This document shows, one piece after another, positions 1 to 10,208 of a stretch of 64,000 nucleotides of DNA. Positions within the stretch are counted from its first letter, which is position 1. The number at the start of each line of letters is the position of its first letter. The stretch is from Planctomycetota bacterium (GTDB taxonomy: Bacteria > Planctomycetota > Planctomycetia > Gemmatales > Gemmataceae). The position numbers and the translations under genes are program-made. The notes under the pieces were generated by a model that was given only the letters and a program-made list of their open reading frames with translations, searched no databases and was not told the origin of the DNA. The stretch spans positions 1 through 64,000 of the forward strand of contig VGZI01000003.1 in assembly GCA_016872605.1 (NCBI GenBank). Direction: 5' to 3'.

Positions 1-4
1 CGGG

Positions 5-712
5 TTGGATGCGCGCCAGGCTGCGGACGTGCTGCGCCTGAGCGTGGTCATCGCACAACAGGCGCGCGATGATTTTCTGAAGCGCGATCCCAGGGATTCG
101 CCGCCCTCACCGCTGGGCTTGCTGGTGGCAGCGTCGATCGGGTGCTATGGCGCTTTCCTGCACGATGGGTCCGAATATCGCGGCGACTACGGCCTCACTC
201 TGGGGCAGCTCATCGATTGGCATCGTCCACGGCTCGAAATCCTCGCCGATGCCGGCGCCGATCTCATTGCCTGTGAGACAGTACCTTCCTTGCTCGAAGC
301 CGAGGCGTTGGTCACGTTGCTCGCGGAGTTTCCGGATACGCCAGCCTGGCTCAGCTTCAGTTGCCAGGATGAGCGCCGCCTGTGCCATGGCGAACGATTT
401 GCGGAAGCCGTGCGTCTTGCCAATGCGTCGCCGAACATCGTTGCCGTCGGCGTCAACTGCACATCGCCAAGATTCATCGACGGACTCCTCGAGTCGGCCG
501 CGCTCATCGCTCAGAAGCCGCTGTTGGTTTACCCGAACAGCGGTGAATCGTGGAACGCGGCCATGTACCGCTGGCAGGGGACGAATTCGGAAGCGGACTG
601 GAGTCAAGCGGTAAGACGATGGCACGCTCTCGGCGCACGGCTCATCGGCGGATGTTGCCGAACGACGCCGGAAACGATACGCCAGATCGGCGCGGCGTTA
701 CACGGGACCTGA
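5..712 (+). CDS. Homocysteine S-methyltransferase family protein, 5'-truncated by window edge
   Basis: Translation contains DLIACETVPSLLEAEAL, GVNCTSP and C-terminal GARLIGGCCRTTPETIRQI zinc-binding motif typical of homocysteine S-methyltransferases. Confidence 0.9.
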   Translation: MDARQAADVLRLSVVIAQQARDDFLKRDPRDSPPSPLGLLVAASIGCYGAFLHDGSEYRGDYGLTLGQLIDWHRPRLEILADAGADLIACETVPSLLEAEALVTLLAEFPDTPAWLSFSCQDERRLCHGERFAEAVRLANASPNIVAVGVNCTSPRFIDGLLESAALIAQKPLLVYPNSGESWNAAMYRWQGTNSEADWSQAVRRWHALGARLIGGCCRTTPETIRQIGAALHGT

Positions 713-714
713 TC

Positions 715-750
715 TCAGGGGTTCGGAGTACGTCATCCCTGGGCTTCTCA
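715..750. repeat. Small palindromic repeat (CAGGGGTTCGGAGTAC..TCCCTGGGCTTC), copy 1
   Basis: Near-identical sequence recurs at 2273-2308, on the other side of the DUF1501 gene; inverted CCCAGG/CCTGGG ends. Confidence 0.6.
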
Positions 751-808
751 ATTGCATTCCTCTCGCAAACGGGTACAATTCACCCAACCGATTGGGGGGA
801 CCAACGCC

Positions 809-2263
809 ATGCTATCCATCCTTGGGCATCCACAACGTCAGGCCGACGGTTGGACGCGCCGTGAGATGCTACAGGCGGCCGGCGCGGGTCTCATGGGGCT
901 GTTGCTCCCGAAAACGCTTCAGGCGGAGCAAACGCCGCGGCGTAAGGGCGCTCGCGCCAAGTCGGTCATCTTCATGTTTCTCTTCGGCGGCCCCAGCCAA
1001 CTCGAAACCTTCGACATGAAGCCGAATGCGATTGCCGAGATTCGCGGCCCGTTCGTGCCGACGCCATGCCGGACTCCGGGCCTGGCCATCTGCGAACATC
1101 TGCCGCGGCTTGCTCAGGTGTCGGACAAGTACACCGTCGTGCGGACGATGACGCATTCCTACAACGATCACTCCGGCGCCGGGCACTATTTGCAGACGGG
1201 CAAGCGCTGGCACATTCCGATCGGCGGCGGATTCAACGCGACGAGCCGCGATTGGCCGGCGATCGGCTCGGTGGTCGAGTATCTTGGCCAGCGTCGGCAG
1301 CTTCCAGGCGAGGCGCGGACGGGCAACCTCTCCGCTCACTACGCCGTCGTGCCGAGCCGATTGGGACACCTCGAGGCTCAGGGCCAATACATCCGCCCTG
1401 GCGAATACGCCGGCTGGCTGGGGCAGACGTACAATCCGCTCACGACGCGAGCCATGAACAAACGCGACGGCAACGACAATCCGTTTTGGCGCTTCTGCTC
1501 CGATGACGAACTCGACTTCCAGATCGAAGGCCTGGCCTTCCCGCCGGAGCTTCGCCTTGATCGCGTCAACGCTCGGCAATCGCTGTTGCACCAGTTCGAG
1601 ACGCAGCGAGCGGGCATGTTCGAGAACCAGCGAACGCGCGATCACGATCGCTTTCAGCAGCGTGCCGTCGCCCTGGCAACGTCGGACGCGACGCGCCGCG
1701 CTCTCGACATCCGCCAGGAACCGACGCGGCTGCGCGACTTCTATGGCCGGGGACTGTTCGGCCAGGCGACACTGATGGCCCGGCGCCTGATCGCGGCGGG
1801 CGTTCGCTTCGTCACGATCCACTACGATTGCTGCGACGGCTATAGCTGGGATTCGCACGTCCACTCCAACGACGTGCGCAATCACCTGCTGCCGACGTTC
1901 GATCAAGCCTTGGCCGCGCTGCTCGTCGATCTGGATGACCGTGGATTGCTGGACGAGACGCTGGTAGTCGCGCTGGGCGAGATGGGCCGCACGCCGCGTG
2001 GCACGCCGCAATGGGGCCGTAACCACTGGAGCACGCTGTTCCCGGCCGTGCTGGCGGGCGGCGGGATTCGGCGCGGCACGGTGTTCGGCGCTTCCGACCG
2101 CGATGCCGCCTATCCGATCGATCGCCCCGTTTCGCCGGAGGACCTGGCGGCGACGATCTATCACGCCCTCGGCATCGATCCGCATCTGCAACTGCCCGAC
2201 GCAACCGGACGGCCGACGACCATCGTCGAAGGCGGATCGCCTGTGGTGGATTTGTTTGGCTGA
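809..2263 (+). CDS. DUF1501 domain-containing protein (sulfatase-like fold, planctomycete type)
   Basis: RREMLQAAGAGLMGLLLP N-terminus, FMFLFGGPSQLETFDMKP, GRNHWSTLFPAVLAGGGIRRG motifs; start trimmed from ORF start 752. Confidence 0.9.
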   Translation: MLSILGHPQRQADGWTRREMLQAAGAGLMGLLLPKTLQAEQTPRRKGARAKSVIFMFLFGGPSQLETFDMKPNAIAEIRGPFVPTPCRTPGLAICEHLPRLAQVSDKYTVVRTMTHSYNDHSGAGHYLQTGKRWHIPIGGGFNATSRDWPAIGSVVEYLGQRRQLPGEARTGNLSAHYAVVPSRLGHLEAQGQYIRPGEYAGWLGQTYNPLTTRAMNKRDGNDNPFWRFCSDDELDFQIEGLAFPPELRLDRVNARQSLLHQFETQRAGMFENQRTRDHDRFQQRAVALATSDATRRALDIRQEPTRLRDFYGRGLFGQATLMARRLIAAGVRFVTIHYDCCDGYSWDSHVHSNDVRNHLLPTFDQALAALLVDLDDRGLLDETLVVALGEMGRTPRGTPQWGRNHWSTLFPAVLAGGGIRRGTVFGASDRDAAYPIDRPVSPEDLAATIYHALGIDPHLQLPDATGRPTTIVEGGSPVVDLFG

Positions 2264-2272
2264 GAGAATTAT

Positions 2273-2308
2273 CCCAGGGGTTCGGAGTACTTCACTCCTG
2301 GGCTTCCA
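2273..2308. repeat. Small palindromic repeat, copy 2
   Basis: cccaggggttcggagtacttcactcctgggcttc; see copy at 715. Confidence 0.6.
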
Positions 2309-2309
2309 C

Positions 2310-2615
2310 TCACAACAATTCGACCTTGGTCCGCTCATCGACGGTGACGCTCGACATCTCCTTGTTATCCTTCGTGAAATGAATGACGGGGATGACGATG
2401 TCGTCCTCTCGCAAGCGATCCGTCGCCAGGCCGGTCGCCAGCGAGTCGAGGCAGCGAAACGTGCCTTCGACGGTGAACGTCCAGGTCTTCGTGCTGCCGA
2501 CCTTGACGCCCTGGGTGATGCGAATGCGCTGCCCGGGCTGCAGCGATTTCAATCGCTCCCACACCGCGGCCGGCAGCGGGCGCGTCGAATGCGGCGGCTT
2601 GCGCTCGGTCGTCAT
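2310..2615 (-). CDS. Conserved hypothetical protein, 101 aa, translationally coupled to ilvN
   Basis: ORF overlaps ilvN stop by 4 bp (ATGA); no family recognised. Confidence 0.6.
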   Translation of the reverse strand: MTTERKPPHSTRPLPAAVWERLKSLQPGQRIRITQGVKVGSTKTWTFTVEGTFRCLDSLATGLATDRLREDDIVIPVIHFTKDNKEMSSVTVDERTKVELL

Positions 2616-3109
2616 GCGCTTCCCTCCCGGTTGCGCCGGCCCCGCACCAGGGCGATTCGGCCCGTTCGCGCCAGTTCGATGATCCCGAACGGCCTCATCA
2701 AGTCGATGAACGCCTCGATCTTCTGCTCCTGGCCCGAAATCTCAATCATGAATGTGTCGAGGCTGATGTCGACGACTCTGCCGCGAAACATCTCGACGAG
2801 CAGTGCGATCTCGCTGCGTTTTTCAGACGGGGCAGAGACCTTGATCAACATCAAGTCGCGTTCGACATAATTTTCGCTGGAAATATCATCGACGCGGACG
2901 ATGGAGACGATCTTGTCAAGCTGTTTGCGCACCTGGTCGAGGACCGTGGCGTCGCCGTGTACCACGAAGGTCATGCGCGACAGCTGCGGCTGCTCGGTTT
3001 CGCCGACGGCGAGGCTATCGATGTTGAACCCGCGCGAGGCGAGCATGCCGGAGACGTGAGCCAGCACGCCCGGCTGGTTTTGCACTAAAGCAGAAAGAAC
3101 GTGACGCAT
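2612..3109 (-). CDS. ilvN: Acetolactate synthase small (regulatory) subunit
   Basis: MRHVLSALVQNQPGVLAHVSGMLASRGFNIDSLAVGETE ACT domain; ARTGRIALVRG C-terminus. Confidence 0.95.
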   Translation of the reverse strand: MRHVLSALVQNQPGVLAHVSGMLASRGFNIDSLAVGETEQPQLSRMTFVVHGDATVLDQVRKQLDKIVSIVRVDDISSENYVERDLMLIKVSAPSEKRSEIALLVEMFRGRVVDISLDTFMIEISGQEQKIEAFIDLMRPFGIIELARTGRIALVRGRRNREGSA

Positions 3110-3224
3110 GCTGACATCATAGGAAAATGCTTGCTTGAAGCCGAGTGACCGCGTATGTCATCTTTGCCGCTCGCGGAGTAGCAAAAGGGCGCTAGGCCGC
3201 AAGCGATGCATGGGAGACCTGATC

Positions 3225-4106
3225 ATGTCGAAGCCATCACGACGTCAATTCATTGCCACCAGCGCCGCGGTCGCCAGTGTTGCGACCGTGCCGGCGTTGA
3301 TCGAAGCGGCCGAGCCGAGGCCGGCGCAACAACAGCCGGAACGCGATCCGTTCGGTGGGTTCACGGTTGGCATCCAGAGCTACAGCTACCGCCAGCTCAG
3401 CCTCGAGCGCGCCCTCGAGCAAATCCAGGGGCTCGGCCTGCGCAACGTCGAACTGTACCGCGGCCACGTGCCGCTCGCCGCGACCGAGGCGCAGATTCGA
3501 GCTGTGCGCAATCTGCTCGAAAAACACCGCATCACGCCGGTCGCGTTCGGCGTCGAGCGCTTTACGAAGGATCACGCCGCCAACCGCCGGCTTTTCGAGT
3601 TCGCCCGCCGCCTGGGCGTGCGCTTTCTCACAGCCGACCCCGATCCCGAAAGCTTCGACAGCCTCGATCAACTCGTCGTCGAGTTCGGCATCGGCATCGC
3701 CATCCACCCGCACGGCCCGGTCGGCCAGCAACTGCACCGCTGGTACTCGGCCGAGGAGATCATGAAAACCATCCGCGAGCGCACACTGATCGGCGCCTGC
3801 CTCGACACCGGCCATCTCATCCGCAGCGCCCAGAACCCGTTCAACCGCAACCTCGACCCGGCTCAGCAAATTCGCCGCATGGGCGCCCGCAACTTCGGCA
3901 TGCATCTGAAGGACCACGACAACAAGACGCGCACCGACGTCGTCTTTGGCCGAGGCGTCCTCAACGTCGGCAACGTGCTGCGAGCGCTGCGCGAGGTCCG
4001 CTTCGGCGGCTACATCGCCATCGAATACGAAGCCAACCCCGCCAATCCCACGCCCGACATCCGCGCCTGCCTGGATGTGTTTCGCGAAGCCGTGCGCAAG
4101 CTGTAG
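3225..4106 (+). CDS. Sugar phosphate isomerase/epimerase-like TIM-barrel protein with Tat-type signal
   Basis: SKPSRRQFIATSAAVASVATV signal, GIQSYSYRQ, CLDTGHL, HLKDHD, YIAIEYE motifs. Confidence 0.85.
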   Translation: MSKPSRRQFIATSAAVASVATVPALIEAAEPRPAQQQPERDPFGGFTVGIQSYSYRQLSLERALEQIQGLGLRNVELYRGHVPLAATEAQIRAVRNLLEKHRITPVAFGVERFTKDHAANRRLFEFARRLGVRFLTADPDPESFDSLDQLVVEFGIGIAIHPHGPVGQQLHRWYSAEEIMKTIRERTLIGACLDTGHLIRSAQNPFNRNLDPAQQIRRMGARNFGMHLKDHDNKTRTDVVFGRGVLNVGNVLRALREVRFGGYIAIEYEANPANPTPDIRACLDVFREAVRKL

Positions 4107-4198
4107 CCTTGGATGGTCCCTGTCCGAGCCTGAACGCCAGTGAAGGCCGTGCGTGCGCCCTTCGCTGGCGCTCCTATTCGCAATAGCGGACGGCACTA

Positions 4199-4600
4199 TT
4201 ACCGCAGATAGTGCCAATAGATCACCCACGCAATCGCTTGCTTGTAGGTCGCTTGTCTGAATCCCGGAACGAGCTTGCGTACGTGCTCGACGATTTTGCG
4301 AGGAGGATTGCCTGCACCATTCACATACGCTGGGACAACCAAGTCCTCGTTGGCTTTGACGACGGCCAAGGCTCGATCGTAGAGGTCAGTGCCTTTCCGG
4401 ATAGCATTTGCAATTTGCCTGGCCGAGAATCCCGGGCAGCGCCGCCGCAGGCTCGCAATCGCCTTCTCGCGCGACTCGTATCCGCGATAGCGCCATCGAC
4501 ATCGCATGGCCGACAAAAACGCGCGATCCAGCAGTTCGCCTCGCGTGGGTGATGATCTGGAATTTGCCATGCGCCGTTGGTTCCCATCACTCGCCGTCAT
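4199..4600 (-). CDS. Conserved hypothetical protein, 133 aa, overlapping argC stop
   Basis: 4-bp ATGA overlap with argC; no recognised family. Confidence 0.55.
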   Translation of the reverse strand: MTASDGNQRRMANSRSSPTRGELLDRAFLSAMRCRWRYRGYESREKAIASLRRRCPGFSARQIANAIRKGTDLYDRALAVVKANEDLVVPAYVNGAGNPPRKIVEHVRKLVPGFRQATYKQAIAWVIYWHYLR

Positions 4601-5610
4601 CGGAGCGCCGTCGTCTCTTCGTAGCCGAACATTTGATTGAAGTTCTGCACTGCCACGCCGCTGGCGCCGCGGACGAGGTTATCCTCGGCAACGAGGACGA
4701 CGATGCGGCCACGGACGACGCGTGCCGTCATGTCGATGAAGTTGCTGTGCGCGCTGTCCTTGGTCGCCGGTATCTGCTTGGTCACGCGCACGAACGGCGC
4801 GTTGCGATAGTACTCGCGATAGAGGTCGAGCAGCTGCGCATCGGTGAAATTTCGATGGGGCGTCACGTAGATCGAGGTGAAGATGCCGCGATCCATCGGG
4901 ATCAGATGCGGCGTGAAGATGACCTCGACCGGTTCGCCGGCGATTTCGGAAAGCGTTTGCTCGATCTCCGGCGTGTGGCGATGATGGCCGACGTTGTAGG
5001 CGGCCACACTCTCATTGCATTCGGGGAAGTGAAAGTTCGGCTTTGGCGTTCGTCCGCCGCCGGAAACGCCGGACTTCGAGTCGATGATAATGTCCTTTAA
5101 GCTCACGTATTTCCCCGCCACCAGCGGCGCGAGGCCGAGGATACCGGTCTGCGGATAGCAGCCAGGATTGGCGATGAGCGTTGCGGCTTTGATGTCGTCG
5201 CCATAGATCTCTGGGAGCCCATAAACCGCGTGGGCGAGGTTTGCCAGATCGTGATGGGTTTCACCGTACCACTGGGCGTAAACGTTCGGATCGCGCAGGC
5301 GATAGTCGGCGCTCAAGTCAACAACTCGGAGCCCTCGATTCAACAACGGGGCGATGGCTTCCATGCTTGCGCCGTGCGGCAAACAGCCGAAGACGCATTG
5401 AACACCCTTCTTGACCAGCATGTCGGCGTCGAACGGTTCCATGCGCAGGTCGATGCGCCCCGCCAGGCTCGGATGCGATTCCGCCACGCTCGGCATCTTC
5501 TCGTCGCGCGACGTGACGGCGACGATCTCGGCATGCGGATGCCGCAGCAGGATCTTGATCAGTTCACAGGCGGTGTATCCGGTGCCGCCCAAGATGGCGA
5601 TCTTGGTCAT
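4597..5610 (-). CDS. argC: N-acetyl-gamma-glutamyl-phosphate reductase
   Basis: MTKIAILGGTGYTACELIKILLRHP, ANPGCYPQTGILGLAPL, SGVSGGGR motifs. Confidence 0.96.
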   Translation of the reverse strand: MTKIAILGGTGYTACELIKILLRHPHAEIVAVTSRDEKMPSVAESHPSLAGRIDLRMEPFDADMLVKKGVQCVFGCLPHGASMEAIAPLLNRGLRVVDLSADYRLRDPNVYAQWYGETHHDLANLAHAVYGLPEIYGDDIKAATLIANPGCYPQTGILGLAPLVAGKYVSLKDIIIDSKSGVSGGGRTPKPNFHFPECNESVAAYNVGHHRHTPEIEQTLSEIAGEPVEVIFTPHLIPMDRGIFTSIYVTPHRNFTDAQLLDLYREYYRNAPFVRVTKQIPATKDSAHSNFIDMTARVVRGRIVVLVAEDNLVRGASGVAVQNFNQMFGYEETTALR

Positions 5611-5771
5611 TTGTCGTTGGTCCGTAGGGTGTCAGAGCCTGAAGTGCGAGCCGAGATTTCCTTCGCTCACGCTTCAGCCTCGGAAGGATCTTGCCAACAC
5701 ATCGTACTTTCTACACTACTCTTACCCTCGCGATTTGACTACGGACCACCGACCACGGACAACGGACGACC

Positions 5772-7100
5772 ATGCAGACCATTCACGCGGCCGCCGATGC
5801 AATCAAACGGAAAGAGATCACGCCCACGCAACTCGTCGAACAATGTCTAACGGCCATCGAGCGCTGGGAGAAGCACGTGCATGCCTGGGTATTCGTCGAT
5901 GCCGACTATGCCCGCGGCGAGGCGAAACGGTTGGAAGCCGACCTGGCGAGAGGCTTCTATCGCGGTCCGCTGCACGGCATGCCGATCGGCGTGAAGGACA
6001 TTTACGACGTGTACGATTGGCCGACGGCGTGCGGGTCGAAGCTCTGGGCCAACAGCATTTCCCGGCAAGATGCGGCCGTCGTTGCGTCGTTGCGCGAGGC
6101 CGGCGCGATCTTCCTGGGCAAGACGGTGACGACGCAGTATGCCAGCTTCGATCCGCCCGTGACGAAGAATCCGTGGAACCTGGCGCACACGCCGGGGGGG
6201 TCGTCGAGCGGATCAGCAGCCGCGGTCGCAACTGGCATGTGCCTGGCTGCCCTCGGCTCGCAGACCGGCGGGTCGATCACGCGCCCCGCCTCGTACTGCG
6301 GCATCGCTGGTTGCAAGCCGACCTATGGCCTGCTCCCGCTCGACGGCATCATGCCGCTGGCTCATTCGATGGATCACCCTGGGCCCATGGCGCACAATGC
6401 GACCGACTTGGCGATTCTCCTGCGCGGCATGTGCGACGGCTGGGCGCCGAACGACTCTATCAACTTCGTCGAAAAAGCCGCCGTGCCGGTGAGTCGGCCC
6501 CGTTTCGGGCGCCTGCGCCAACTTTTCGACGAGAATGCCGACGATACCACGCGCGATATGATGGATGAGATCGTCCATCGATTTGCCGAGGACGGCGCGA
6601 GCGTCGAGGAGTTCGCCCTGCCGGCCGCGTTCTCCGACGTAGTGCGGCGTCATCGCATCGTGATGGCGGTCGAGGCGGCGCAGTACCATGAGCCTCGCTT
6701 CCGTCGGCATCCGGAGGACTATTCGCCGCGCATCTCGCAACTCCTCAAGGAAGGCCTCGACTGCCCCGCCAGCGAATACGCTCGCACCAAGCAGCATCAG
6801 CAAGAGTTGACGCAAGCGATGGGCCTGTCGATCTATGGCGACCTCGTGCTGCTCTGCCCTGCGACAACGTGCCCGGCGCCGCTGGCCGACACGACCGGTG
6901 ATCCGGCGTTCAACTCGCCGTGGAGTTACACCGGATTGCCGACGATCTCCCTTCAAACGGGCTATTTTGTCGACGGATTGCCGTTGGCGATTCAGTTGGT
7001 CGCTGGGCCGAACCGCGAAGACGTGTTATTCAGCACGGCCGCCTGGTGCGAGAAGCGCCTGGCCGCGACGCCGTTGCAGCCGCCGTATCCGGAGAAATGA
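5772..7100 (+). CDS. Amidase signature family protein (GatA-like)
   Basis: GMPIGVKDIYD, TPGGSSSGSAAAVATGMCLAALGSQTGGSITRPASYCG amidase signature. Confidence 0.93.
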   Translation: MQTIHAAADAIKRKEITPTQLVEQCLTAIERWEKHVHAWVFVDADYARGEAKRLEADLARGFYRGPLHGMPIGVKDIYDVYDWPTACGSKLWANSISRQDAAVVASLREAGAIFLGKTVTTQYASFDPPVTKNPWNLAHTPGGSSSGSAAAVATGMCLAALGSQTGGSITRPASYCGIAGCKPTYGLLPLDGIMPLAHSMDHPGPMAHNATDLAILLRGMCDGWAPNDSINFVEKAAVPVSRPRFGRLRQLFDENADDTTRDMMDEIVHRFAEDGASVEEFALPAAFSDVVRRHRIVMAVEAAQYHEPRFRRHPEDYSPRISQLLKEGLDCPASEYARTKQHQQELTQAMGLSIYGDLVLLCPATTCPAPLADTTGDPAFNSPWSYTGLPTISLQTGYFVDGLPLAIQLVAGPNREDVLFSTAAWCEKRLAATPLQPPYPEK

Positions 7101-7339
7101 TCGAATGCAACGAAAGACAGGGTTAGCCGGACACGCAAGCGACGGATGATATCTCGCCCGTCGCTGGCGCGTCCGGCAAACGGGGGAGGTGCAAACGGCC
7201 ATTGCATACTTCTCAACGTGGACGACTTACGGGAGGTGGCTGCCGAGCGATGCTCGGGGCTGGTTTGATCGCCGCCGCGGCTTGCAGCCCCCTGATCTGC
7301 TGCGTGAGTTTGAAGCCGCGTTACAACGGAGGTTCTTGC

Positions 7340-8431
7340 ATGATTGCTTGTGTTATTGTGGCATACATACTCGCCCAACCCGCCGCTGGCTCGCTCGAAG
7401 TCGTCGACGCCAAGCTGATGCCGGCGCTCACGAAGCAATTCGCGCAAACCGACGGCTGGACCGGCGGCGACGGCGCGCAATCCATCGTCCTGAGCAAGAA
7501 CCGCACGCTTTGGCTCTTTGCCGACACCTGGATCGGCAAGATCGAGAACGGCAAGCGCGTCATGCCGCGCATGGTCAACAACACCTTCGCCTGGCAATCG
7601 CTCGACAAGCCCGATGAGCCGTTGCGATTCTTCTGGGCGAAGAACGAGAAAGGCCCCGATTCAATCCTGAAGCCGACGCAGAAGGACACCTGGTACTGGC
7701 CCGGCGACGGCGGCTTGGTCGACGGCAAGCTCTACATCTTCTGCAAGCTGATTCGCCGACAGGAAAAAGGAGCACCGGGCTTTCAGTTCGACTGGTTCCA
7801 CAACGAGGTTCTGCAAATTGCCAACCCGCTCGACGAGCCGACCGCGTGGAAGGTCGAACGTTATCGCTTCTCCGATAATGCCGATCAGCCCAGGCTCGGC
7901 GTCGCGGCATTGCTGGAAGGCGATTATCTGTATGCCTACGGCCTGTTTCCTACGAGCCAGTCGAAGCCGTTCAACAATCCGCTCGGTGTCGCTCGCATCG
8001 AAAAGAAGAAATTGGCGAACATGAATCGTGACGACTGGGAATATTGGTGCGAGACTGAATGGAAAAAATCACCCAGTAAGCTCACTGTACTTTTCCGCGA
8101 CGCCCCGGCCGAGTTCACCGTCACCAAGGTTCGCGGCATTCCCGGTTATGTCGCCACGTACACCCGGTTCGGCATCGGCGGCAACGTCGCGGTCCGCCAC
8201 GCCATGCGCCCCGAAGGCCCATGGTCGAAGCCGATCATCGCCTACAAATGTCCGGAAACCGAGAAGAAGATTTTTCAGTATGGCGCCAAAGCTCATCCCG
8301 AATTAGCCACGCGTGACGGCCAACTCGTTGTCACGTATTGCCGAAATATCGGCTCCCTCGCGGACCACGTGAACCGCCCGGAAATATACTTTCCCCAAGG
8401 CGTCGAGGTGCAGGTACGCTGGAAACGATAG
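7340..8431 (+). CDS. Secreted beta-propeller-like protein, DUF4185/DUF5005-like
   Basis: DAQSIVLSKNRTLWLFADTWIG, YVATYTRFG, LVVTYCRN repeat-like blades; putative signal peptide. Confidence 0.65.
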   Translation: MIACVIVAYILAQPAAGSLEVVDAKLMPALTKQFAQTDGWTGGDGAQSIVLSKNRTLWLFADTWIGKIENGKRVMPRMVNNTFAWQSLDKPDEPLRFFWAKNEKGPDSILKPTQKDTWYWPGDGGLVDGKLYIFCKLIRRQEKGAPGFQFDWFHNEVLQIANPLDEPTAWKVERYRFSDNADQPRLGVAALLEGDYLYAYGLFPTSQSKPFNNPLGVARIEKKKLANMNRDDWEYWCETEWKKSPSKLTVLFRDAPAEFTVTKVRGIPGYVATYTRFGIGGNVAVRHAMRPEGPWSKPIIAYKCPETEKKIFQYGAKAHPELATRDGQLVVTYCRNIGSLADHVNRPEIYFPQGVEVQVRWKR

Positions 8432-8437
8432 GCCCGC

Positions 8438-8500
8438 TTAGCCCCGCCGCGTAGAGGCGGGGGGGCACGGCGCTCACCCGCCTCTACGAGGCGGGGCTAA
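8438..8500. repeat. Hairpin repeat TTAGCCCCGCC...GGCGGGGCTAA
   Basis: ttagccccgccgcgtagaggcggg / cccgcctctacgaggcggggctaa inverted arms. Confidence 0.75.
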
Positions 8501-8516
8501 ACAACTCGGAGAATCC

Positions 8517-9914
8517 ATGCAACCGACCAAATGGCTCGAACAGAACGACGCGAGCATCATCGCCGACCTTGGCAAGCTCGTCGGCATCCAAAGCATCTCG
8601 ACCGATGGCGAGCACCAAAAAGAGCTCAGCCACTGCGCGGACGCTACTTGCGAGCTGATGCGGTCCGCCGGCCTGGACAGCGTGACGGTCCTGAAGACGG
8701 GCGACTCCAATCCGTATGCCTACGGCGAATGGCTCGGCGCTCCGGGAAAGCCGACAGTGTTCCTGTACGCTCATCACGATGTGCAGCCGGTCAAGGGATT
8801 CGAGGACGACTGGCATTCGCCCCCCTGGACGCTGACCGAGCGCGACGGCCGACTCTATGGCCGAGGCGCCGCCGACGACAAAGGCGCCATCGTCACGCAA
8901 CTCGGCGCCATCGCCTCGCATCTCAAGACGCGAGGCAAACTTCCCGTCAACATCAAGATGCTCGTCGAGGGCGAGGAAGAAGTCGGCTCCGCGAACCTGC
9001 AAGGCTTCTTCATCGAGAACAAAGATCGCCTAATGTCAGACGTTATCGTTGTGTGCGACACGGAGAACGTCGAGGTTGGCCTGCCGTGCATCACCTACGC
9101 CCTCCGGGGCATCGTCGAGCTGCACGTGGAAGTGCGCACCGCGCAAGCCCCAGTCCATTCGGGCATGGCCGGTGGAGTGCTCCCTGATGCGGCCATCGCG
9201 CTCAACGTCATCCTCTCACGCTTGTATTGGGACCACAAGAAACTCCCCGTGCCGGGACTCTACGATAAGGTCCGCAAGATGACCGCGTCCGAAAAGCGAG
9301 CGGCGAAGAAAGTCGGCGGAGATGAAACGCAATGGCGCAAGGACCAGGGCATCCTCGACGGCGTCGACCTCGCCTTGGAGAAAAACGTTTCGCCCAACGA
9401 GGCGACATGGCGCAAGCCTGCGATCTCCGTCATCGTCCAGGAAGCCAGCTCGATGCGCAACAAGTCGAACCAGGTGCTGCCGTCGGCCCAGGCGTACGTC
9501 AGTTGCCGCATTGTGCCCGATCAGGATCCGGATGAAGTGTACGAGAACATCAAAGCAGTGCTCGTCAAGGATCCACCGTGGAACGTCAAAGTAAACGTGA
9601 AGCCGACCGCCAAACTCAAGTGGTGGATGACCGACCCGACCGGTCCCGCCTTCACGGCGGCACAGAAAGCGCTCAAGAAGGGTTTCGGCGTCAAACCGAT
9701 ACCGATCGGCTGCGGCGGATCGATCGGGTTCGTCGGTCCGCTCGCTGAGCTGTTCGGCGGCGCGCCGGCATTGCTCCTGGGCATCGAGGACCCCTTGAGC
9801 AAAGCCCACGCGCCCAACGAAAGCCTGCACGCCGGCGATTTCCGCAAGCTGACGGCGTCCTTGTCGCACCTCTTCGACCAGCTCGGCGACCTGCCCGACG
9901 GCAAAGTCAAGTGA
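8517..9914 (+). CDS. M20 family dipeptidase/peptidase
   Basis: YAHHDVQPV, YGRGAADDKGAIVTQL, EGEEEVGS, GCGGSIGFVGP motifs. Confidence 0.93.
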   Translation: MQPTKWLEQNDASIIADLGKLVGIQSISTDGEHQKELSHCADATCELMRSAGLDSVTVLKTGDSNPYAYGEWLGAPGKPTVFLYAHHDVQPVKGFEDDWHSPPWTLTERDGRLYGRGAADDKGAIVTQLGAIASHLKTRGKLPVNIKMLVEGEEEVGSANLQGFFIENKDRLMSDVIVVCDTENVEVGLPCITYALRGIVELHVEVRTAQAPVHSGMAGGVLPDAAIALNVILSRLYWDHKKLPVPGLYDKVRKMTASEKRAAKKVGGDETQWRKDQGILDGVDLALEKNVSPNEATWRKPAISVIVQEASSMRNKSNQVLPSAQAYVSCRIVPDQDPDEVYENIKAVLVKDPPWNVKVNVKPTAKLKWWMTDPTGPAFTAAQKALKKGFGVKPIPIGCGGSIGFVGPLAELFGGAPALLLGIEDPLSKAHAPNESLHAGDFRKLTASLSHLFDQLGDLPDGKVK

Positions 9915-10208
9915 CGTATGTTCAGCCGGCGTGGGAAGCGCGCCGCGGGCACGGCGCTCAAACATGATCTGTGTCCGCTTCGTTCGATCATGACGCCGTT
10001 TCGACACTATTGGCTTTCGGTTCAATCACCCCGGCGAGCACAAACCCAGAAGCATTGAAAAGAGACAGATAGGTCCATCCCCTAAAACGGGCCAATTTCC
10101 TGCCGGTCGACAAGGCACCATGAAAGCGCCTGTTCGCTGGGCCGACCCAGAGAACTCTTGAGCCAATCCAGGCAGTCACCACAATGGGCATACAGCTCAT
10201 TCGACTAA

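Noticed and set aside
869-2338. 489-aa minus-strand ORF antisense to DUF1501
   Set aside because: Shadow ORF of GC-rich coding sequence.
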